NCBI GenBank assembly: GCA_004356385.1
Contig: SMXL01000081.1
Location: 1 to 10,699, forward strand
Origin: Bacteroidota bacterium
Lineage (GTDB): Bacteria; Bacteroidota; Rhodothermia; Rhodothermales; UBA10348
DNA: 10,699 nt
Direction: 5' to 3'
The notes beneath the pieces are model-generated. The model saw nothing but the letters and a program-made list of their open reading frames with translations. It was not told where the DNA came from and searched no databases. Both the position numbers and the translations under genes were made by a program. How positions within the stretch are numbered: the stretch's first letter is position 1; every line of letters begins with the position of its first letter. Shown here piece by piece: positions 7,519 through 10,699 of the stretch.

Positions 7519-8766
7519 ATGCGTGAAGTAGTCATCATCGATGCCGTACGGACCCCCATTGGTCGTCTTGGGGGGGTCCTTTCCAGCGTTCGTCCTGACG
7601 ACTTGCTGGCACTCGTTCTCAAGGAGCTTGTAGAGCGAACCGGAATTGATCCAGTAATTATTGACGATGTGTTCACTGGATGTGCCAATCAGGCCGGTGA
7701 AGACAATCGCAATGTGGCCCGGATGGGTGTTCTTCTGGCCGGATTCCCAGATAGCGTCCCCGGCGTAACCGTAAACCGGCTGTGCGCGTCCGGACTGGAG
7801 GCCGTGAATCAGGCGGCGAAGGCTATTTTCGTCGGCGAGGGCGATGTTTTTGTCGGATGTGGAGTTGAAAGCATGAGTCGCGCTCCTTGGATTCTTCCTA
7901 AAACGGATGACGTCGTTGCTGAAGGAAATCCCGAAATGTTTGATTCGACATTGGGTTGGCGAATGATCAACCCGAAGTTGGAGGCGATGAGAATCACCAT
8001 GCAGCTAGGGGAGACGGCAGAAAACATTGCTGAGAAGATGGGCATTACTCGTGAGGAGCAGGATGCTTTTGCCTTGGAAAGCCACCGCCGAGCCGTGAGT
8101 GCAATTGCCGAAGGCCGGTTCGACACTGAGATTATTCCGGTCTCGATCCTGGAGAAAAACGACGGCCAACGCCTGGTCGACAGGGATGAACATCCGCGGT
8201 ATCGTCTGGCCTCAGGTGAAATCATCCTAAATACAGATCTAGAGAAACTCTCAGCGCTCAGCCCCATCTTTCGACCGGACGGAACCGTAACTGCTGGAAA
8301 CGCCAGCGGGTTGAACGATGGAGCGGCGGCGTTGCTACTCATGTCGGCCGAAAAGGCGAAGGAACTTGGACTTCGCCCTATGGCAAAATGGTTGGGAAGC
8401 GCTACGGCAGGTGTTGATCCGAAAGAGATGGGATTCGGTCCTGTTCCAGCGACCAATAAGCTACTTACCCGACTCGGCCTAGATATTCATGAGCTCGGTC
8501 TTGCCGAGGTGAACGAAGCATTCGCCGCGCAGGCGATCGGCGTTATGCGAGAACTCGAGTTGAATCCTGAAATCACCAACGTAAATGGCGGCGCCGTGGC
8601 GCTTGGTCACCCATTGGGTTGCTCGGGCGCGAGAATTCTGACTACGTTACTACACGAAATGAAGCGCCGTTCGAATTTGGATAAGAAGCCCTATTACGGC
8701 CTTGCAAGTCTGTGCGTAGGTGTGGGGCAAGGCGTCTCGACGGTCGTGGAATGGAGCGGGAACTAA
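7519..8766 (+). CDS. Thiolase (acetyl-CoA acyltransferase), beta-ketoadipyl-CoA thiolase (PcaF)-like
   Basis: This is a 415-residue degradative thiolase that cleaves a 3-oxoacyl-CoA with free CoA to acetyl-CoA and a shortened acyl-CoA. The nucleophile is Cys89 in [12 protein letters not shown]. The other catalytic segments are NEAF at 332-335, [10 protein letters not shown] at 363-372 with His364, and CVGVGQG at 399-405 with Cys399. The last motif has the GQG ending of PcaF/PaaJ and FadA enzymes, not the GMG of biosynthetic acetoacetyl-CoA thiolases. The [10 protein letters not shown] segment at 144-153 resembles the TIGWRxxNP region I associate with PcaF. With the CatIJ-like CoA-transferase this forms the same pair as the end of the 3-oxoadipate pathway (3-oxoadipyl-CoA to succinyl-CoA and acetyl-CoA). 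The ATG at 7519 is the only plausible start, as an in-frame stop lies at 7507; no strong Shine-Dalgarno precedes it. Other 3-oxoacyl-CoA substrates remain possible. Confidence 0.92.
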   Translation: MREVVIIDAVRTPIGRLGGVLSSVRPDDLLALVLKELVERTGIDPVIIDDVFTGCANQAGEDNRNVARMGVLLAGFPDSVPGVTVNRLCASGLEAVNQAAKAIFVGEGDVFVGCGVESMSRAPWILPKTDDVVAEGNPEMFDSTLGWRMINPKLEAMRITMQLGETAENIAEKMGITREEQDAFALESHRRAVSAIAEGRFDTEIIPVSILEKNDGQRLVDRDEHPRYRLASGEIILNTDLEKLSALSPIFRPDGTVTAGNASGLNDGAAALLLMSAEKAKELGLRPMAKWLGSATAGVDPKEMGFGPVPATNKLLTRLGLDIHELGLAEVNEAFAAQAIGVMRELELNPEITNVNGGAVALGHPLGCSGARILTTLLHEMKRRSNLDKKPYYGLASLCVGVGQGVSTVVEWSGN

Positions 8767-8900
8767 CGTCGTTTTGTGCAGCACTTGGGGATGAAAAACC
8801 CTGAAGAATCTAAATCTTGTGCCAAGAACACCCGACCTCACGATGAAACAGAGTGGAGCGTCGCACATATAAAATCTCGAACGGGAGGAGTGACCGATAG

Positions 8901-8966
8901 ATGTATTTTTTAGAGAACCATTCGGCGTTTTATTTCTCGTCCGCAGGAGAGTCTGCGCCTCATTAA
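8901..8966 (+). other. Possible 21-codon micro-ORF behind a strong Shine-Dalgarno-like site
   Basis: In the 240-nt space between the thiolase and the next gene, GGGAGGAG at 8883-8890 is the strongest ribosome-binding-like sequence of that region. An ATG at 8901 opens 21 codons, aromatic-rich at the start (MYFLENHSAFYF), ending at TAA 8964-8966, 40 nt before the next gene. The 12-nt spacing from GGAGG is long. A GTG at 8890 opens only seven codons. It may be a leader peptide, a decayed gene remnant or chance. The same space contains a 5-bp hairpin (8942-8946 with 8953-8957) without a following T-run, so it is not a convincing terminator. Confidence 0.2.
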
Positions 8967-9006
8967 GTTGCACAACCACGCATACAATTCGGACTAAAAA
9001 GGCACC

Positions 9007-9315
9007 ATGGCACTATACATTCACAAGGACGCGTCACTCAATAACATTGTTGGAGTCGGATACGCGTTCTTGATCCAAACCTCGATTGATGATACGTACA
9101 AAGGTGTTTTTATCTCTGAAGAAGAGCACGCCGAGAGCCTTAAATCTCTACTGGATGATTCGGAGGTAGCGTTTGACGGTATCGCCTACCGGAAAACACG
9201 TGGAGGTGAGCTTCGTAGCCAAGCTAAATCGTTTCTCGTTGACGTAAAAAACGTTGTCACCGTCTCAGCCGGCGTCCGTGCCGACTTCGACGTGCTTAAA
9301 GAAGTGACTAAATAG
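9007..9315 (+). CDS. Small hypothetical protein, 102 residues
   Basis: I do not recognise this protein. It is 102 residues, soluble, without signal peptide or membrane segment, and rich in Asp, Glu and Lys. An AAAAGG Shine-Dalgarno-like sequence lies about 5 nt before the ATG, and codon use looks like ordinary coding sequence. The start, with an early Asp followed by a Gly-rich strand (DASLNNIVGVGYAFLI at 9-24), faintly recalls the first strand of RNase H-like folds, but the other acidic active-site residues cannot be placed, so this is not a functional call. It lies 240 nt after the thiolase and converges on the permease gene, so it is probably a separate unit rather than an eighth pathway gene. 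Confidence 0.6.
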   Translation: MALYIHKDASLNNIVGVGYAFLIQTSIDDTYKGVFISEEEHAESLKSLLDDSEVAFDGIAYRKTRGGELRSQAKSFLVDVKNVVTVSAGVRADFDVLKEVTK

Positions 9316-9350
9316 TCGGGAAGGCACCGGATATGTCTAACCGCAGAGGT

Positions 9351-10699
9351 TTATTCGTACCTCAAGCTCTTAACAGGATCGGCGGTCGCTGCACGTAGGG
9401 TCTGATAACTGACAGTCAATACCGCGACGAAGATAGCAAGCAAGAGAGTGATCAAGGACAATTCGACCCCAAGATGGGTTCTGTATGCGAAACCCTCTAA
9501 CCATTTGGACATCAGTAGATAGCTAGGGGGAAGGGCAAGGACGAACGAAACGATGACCAGAAGGAGTATTTCCTTCGAAAGAAGAATAATGATGTTTTGA
9601 ACAGATGCTCCTAGCACTTTTCGAAGGCCGATCTCTTTGGTCCGCTGGGTCGTCATGATTGCCGTCAGTCCGAGCAAGCCCAGGCATGCGATCAATACAG
9701 CTAACACGGTTGCGAGATTAAAAATCCGACCCAGTTTAGCCTCCGCGTCGTAAAAATCGGCAATGCGATCGTCCAGGAAATTGTACTCGAATGGGTGGCG
9801 CGGATCATACTTCTGACCCACAGTGCGTAGGTGCTCGAGAGTACTCGAAACGTTTTGGCCATCTATTCTAATTGTGAAATAGTCTATGACGTCAATTGGA
9901 TTCAAGTAATACCCGAGGACAATCGGCCCGATTTCTTCATGAAGTGATTCGAAATGGAAATTTTCTACAATACCGACCACCATGGGTTCGAACCGCCCAT
10001 CACGGAATCTTCGGCTTAGAGAACCACTCTTTACGGCAAGCCGGTCGCCAACTCGAAGTCCCAGTTGCTGTGCTGCAGACGCGTTCACCAGGACTGATAG
10101 GGAGTCCGAAGGAGACGTGTCGGTGATATTTCTCCCTTCCCTGAGCCCGATTTCAAAGGTGTCCAAGAAGTCGCCGTCTACTGCGAGAAAATGAGAGGTA
10201 ATAATCTGTTCCGAATCTATATCGGGAGCAAAAATCTCAATTTGTGTGATATTTTTCCAGTCTCCAGGAACGTTTGACGAGACCGATACACTTTGCACGG
10301 AAGCACTCGAAGCCAGGTCGTTTTTCATTGCCACGAAGTTCGCTCTGGAGTTACCGTCGTTTATATCCACGACTACAAGATGGTCTTGGTTGAACCCGAG
10401 TGCTCGTTTCTGTATGAAATCGAGTTGCTTTGCAACGATTAGACTTGCGATGATGAGCCCGATCGAGAGCGTGAACTGCGCCACTACCAATGCCTGTCGC
10501 AAACGGTTGGAGCCAGGTCTTAACGTGGCTTGACCTTTCAGAACTATGGCCGGCTGGAAGCGAGAGAGAACCAGTGCTGGATAACTCCCTGATAGTAGAC
10601 CTACCAGTACCAGCAACAGAACAAGGCCTCCGATGAATACGGGATTGCCGAGAACAGCAAACGTCAAACTCTTCCCGATCACTTGATTGAAAAATGGAA
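9351..10699 (-). CDS. FtsX/MacB-like ABC transporter permease, C-terminal part (gene continues beyond the right edge)
   Basis: The visible C-terminal portion is about 449 codons of a large permease, read on the minus strand and open to the window edge. The first listed GTG at 10682 is probably an internal valine, since the frame upstream continues as PFFNQVIGKSL, a typical mid-protein segment in these permeases. Numbered from that valine: a membrane helix at about 13-35, the SGSYPALVLSRFQP loop at 31-44, a second helix at about 62-84, a periplasmic MacB-type core domain at about 85-310, then the C-terminal FtsX domain. That domain has helices at about 320-341, 361-388 and 408-428, the cytoplasmic loop RTKEIGLRKVLGAS at 347-360 and the ADPVKSLRYE tail. 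Whole family members have about 800 residues with two FtsX modules and work with a separate ATPase in export of lipids, peptides or drugs. It is convergent with, and apparently unrelated to, the catabolic operon. Confidence 0.9.
   Translation of the reverse strand, partial: PFFNQVIGKSLTFAVLGNPVFIGGLVLLLVLVGLLSGSYPALVLSRFQPAIVLKGQATLRPGSNRLRQALVVAQFTLSIGLIIASLIVAKQLDFIQKRALGFNQDHLVVVDINDGNSRANFVAMKNDLASSASVQSVSVSSNVPGDWKNITQIEIFAPDIDSEQIITSHFLAVDGDFLDTFEIGLREGRNITDTSPSDSLSVLVNASAAQQLGLRVGDRLAVKSGSLSRRFRDGRFEPMVVGIVENFHFESLHEEIGPIVLGYYLNPIDVIDYFTIRIDGQNVSSTLEHLRTVGQKYDPRHPFEYNFLDDRIADFYDAEAKLGRIFNLATVLAVLIACLGLLGLTAIMTTQRTKEIGLRKVLGASVQNIIILLSKEILLLVIVSFVLALPPSYLLMSKWLEGFAYRTHLGVELSLITLLLAIFVAVLTVSYQTLRAATADPVKSLRYE

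Larger units (their letters stand above)
8..8766 (+). other. Seven-gene catabolic operon (transporter, two aminotransferases, ALDH, CoA-transferase, thiolase)
   Basis: Seven genes run on the same strand with junctions that imply one transcript. There is a TAATG overlap between genes 1 and 2, a 96-nt gap before gene 3, a CTGA overlap between genes 3 and 4, 9 nt before gene 5, 0-3 nt before gene 6 and 31 nt before gene 7. The enzyme set (two transaminations, one semialdehyde oxidation, CoA activation of a 3-oxo acid, thiolysis) describes catabolism of a diamino acid or an N-acylated diamino acid to central metabolites. The operon probably starts upstream of the window, because the first ATG sits only 8 nt from the edge and the sequence before it (ATGA) could be the end of another gene. 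No regulator, promoter or terminator for it is visible here. Confidence 0.85.

Noticed and set aside
7809..8456. 215-codon open frame on the minus strand inside the thiolase gene
   Set aside because: It is Ser/Ala-rich with no domain pattern and lies wholly opposite a thiolase with all catalytic motifs; it is a shadow frame.
8..8766. Proline or arginine catabolism, based on the P5CDH-like gene and PutP-family transporter
   Set aside because: No proline dehydrogenase, arginase or ornithine pathway gene is present, and the CoA-transferase and thiolase would have no role.
8..8766. Lysine degradation through 2-aminoadipate/2-oxoadipate, or 6-aminohexanoate degradation to adipate
   Set aside because: 2-Oxoadipate is not a thiolase-route substrate, and adipate would need acyl-CoA dehydrogenase, hydratase and hydroxyacyl-CoA dehydrogenase genes that are absent here. 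Not excluded if those genes lie elsewhere.
9346..9363. Possible terminator hairpin between the convergent small gene and permease gene (GAGGT/ACCTC, 8-nt loop)
   Set aside because: Only a 5-bp stem, no T-run on either side, and it overlaps the permease stop codon; too weak to call.

Overview
The window carries one seven-gene catabolic operon on the + strand (8-8766), a short unrecognised gene (9007-9315), and the 3' part of an unrelated FtsX/MacB-type permease gene on the - strand (9351 to the right edge). The DNA is bacterial, with moderate GC judged by eye at a little over 50%. Genes are tightly packed with Shine-Dalgarno sites and frequent start/stop overlaps. The permease has the long, ATPase-free layout and the C-terminal ADPVKSLRYE tail that I associate with Bacteroidota and related lineages (Rhodothermota, Balneolota, Gemmatimonadota). 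That lineage is an inference; no rRNA or other marker is present.

Operon, left to right: a sodium:solute symporter; a class III aminotransferase (AT1); a P5C-dehydrogenase-type aldehyde dehydrogenase; a second, GABA-aminotransferase-like class III aminotransferase (AT2); the alpha and beta subunits of a glutaconate/3-oxoadipate-type CoA-transferase; and a PcaF/FadA-type thiolase. The stop of the symporter overlaps the start of AT1 (TAATG). AT2 appears to begin at a CTG overlapping the ALDH stop (CTGA). The remaining gaps are 0-31 nt, apart from 96 nt before the ALDH.

The set reads as a pathway for a diamino acid: import, removal of one amine, oxidation of the resulting semialdehyde, removal of the second amine to give a 3-oxo acid, CoA transfer, and thiolysis. 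The best-fitting substrate is beta-lysine (3,6-diaminohexanoate). The steps would be beta-lysine -> 3-aminoadipate 6-semialdehyde (which would cyclise to a pyrroline, as glutamate semialdehyde does) -> 3-aminoadipate -> 3-oxoadipate -> 3-oxoadipyl-CoA -> succinyl-CoA + acetyl-CoA. The gene order then matches the reaction order, and the succinyl-CoA released can serve as CoA donor. I know of the acetylated beta-lysine route in Pseudomonas and the 3,5-diaminohexanoate fermentation route, but not of this direct route to 3-oxoadipate. The acetylated route is the main alternative, because it uses similar enzyme classes but also needs an acetyltransferase and a deacetylase, which are not in this window. 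The substrate assignment is inference; the enzyme families are well supported.

The 240-nt stretch between the thiolase and the small gene has no clear terminator or promoter. It holds a strong Shine-Dalgarno-like sequence with a possible 21-codon micro-ORF. The rest of the window shows no tRNA, rRNA, CRISPR array, insertion sequence or long repeat.
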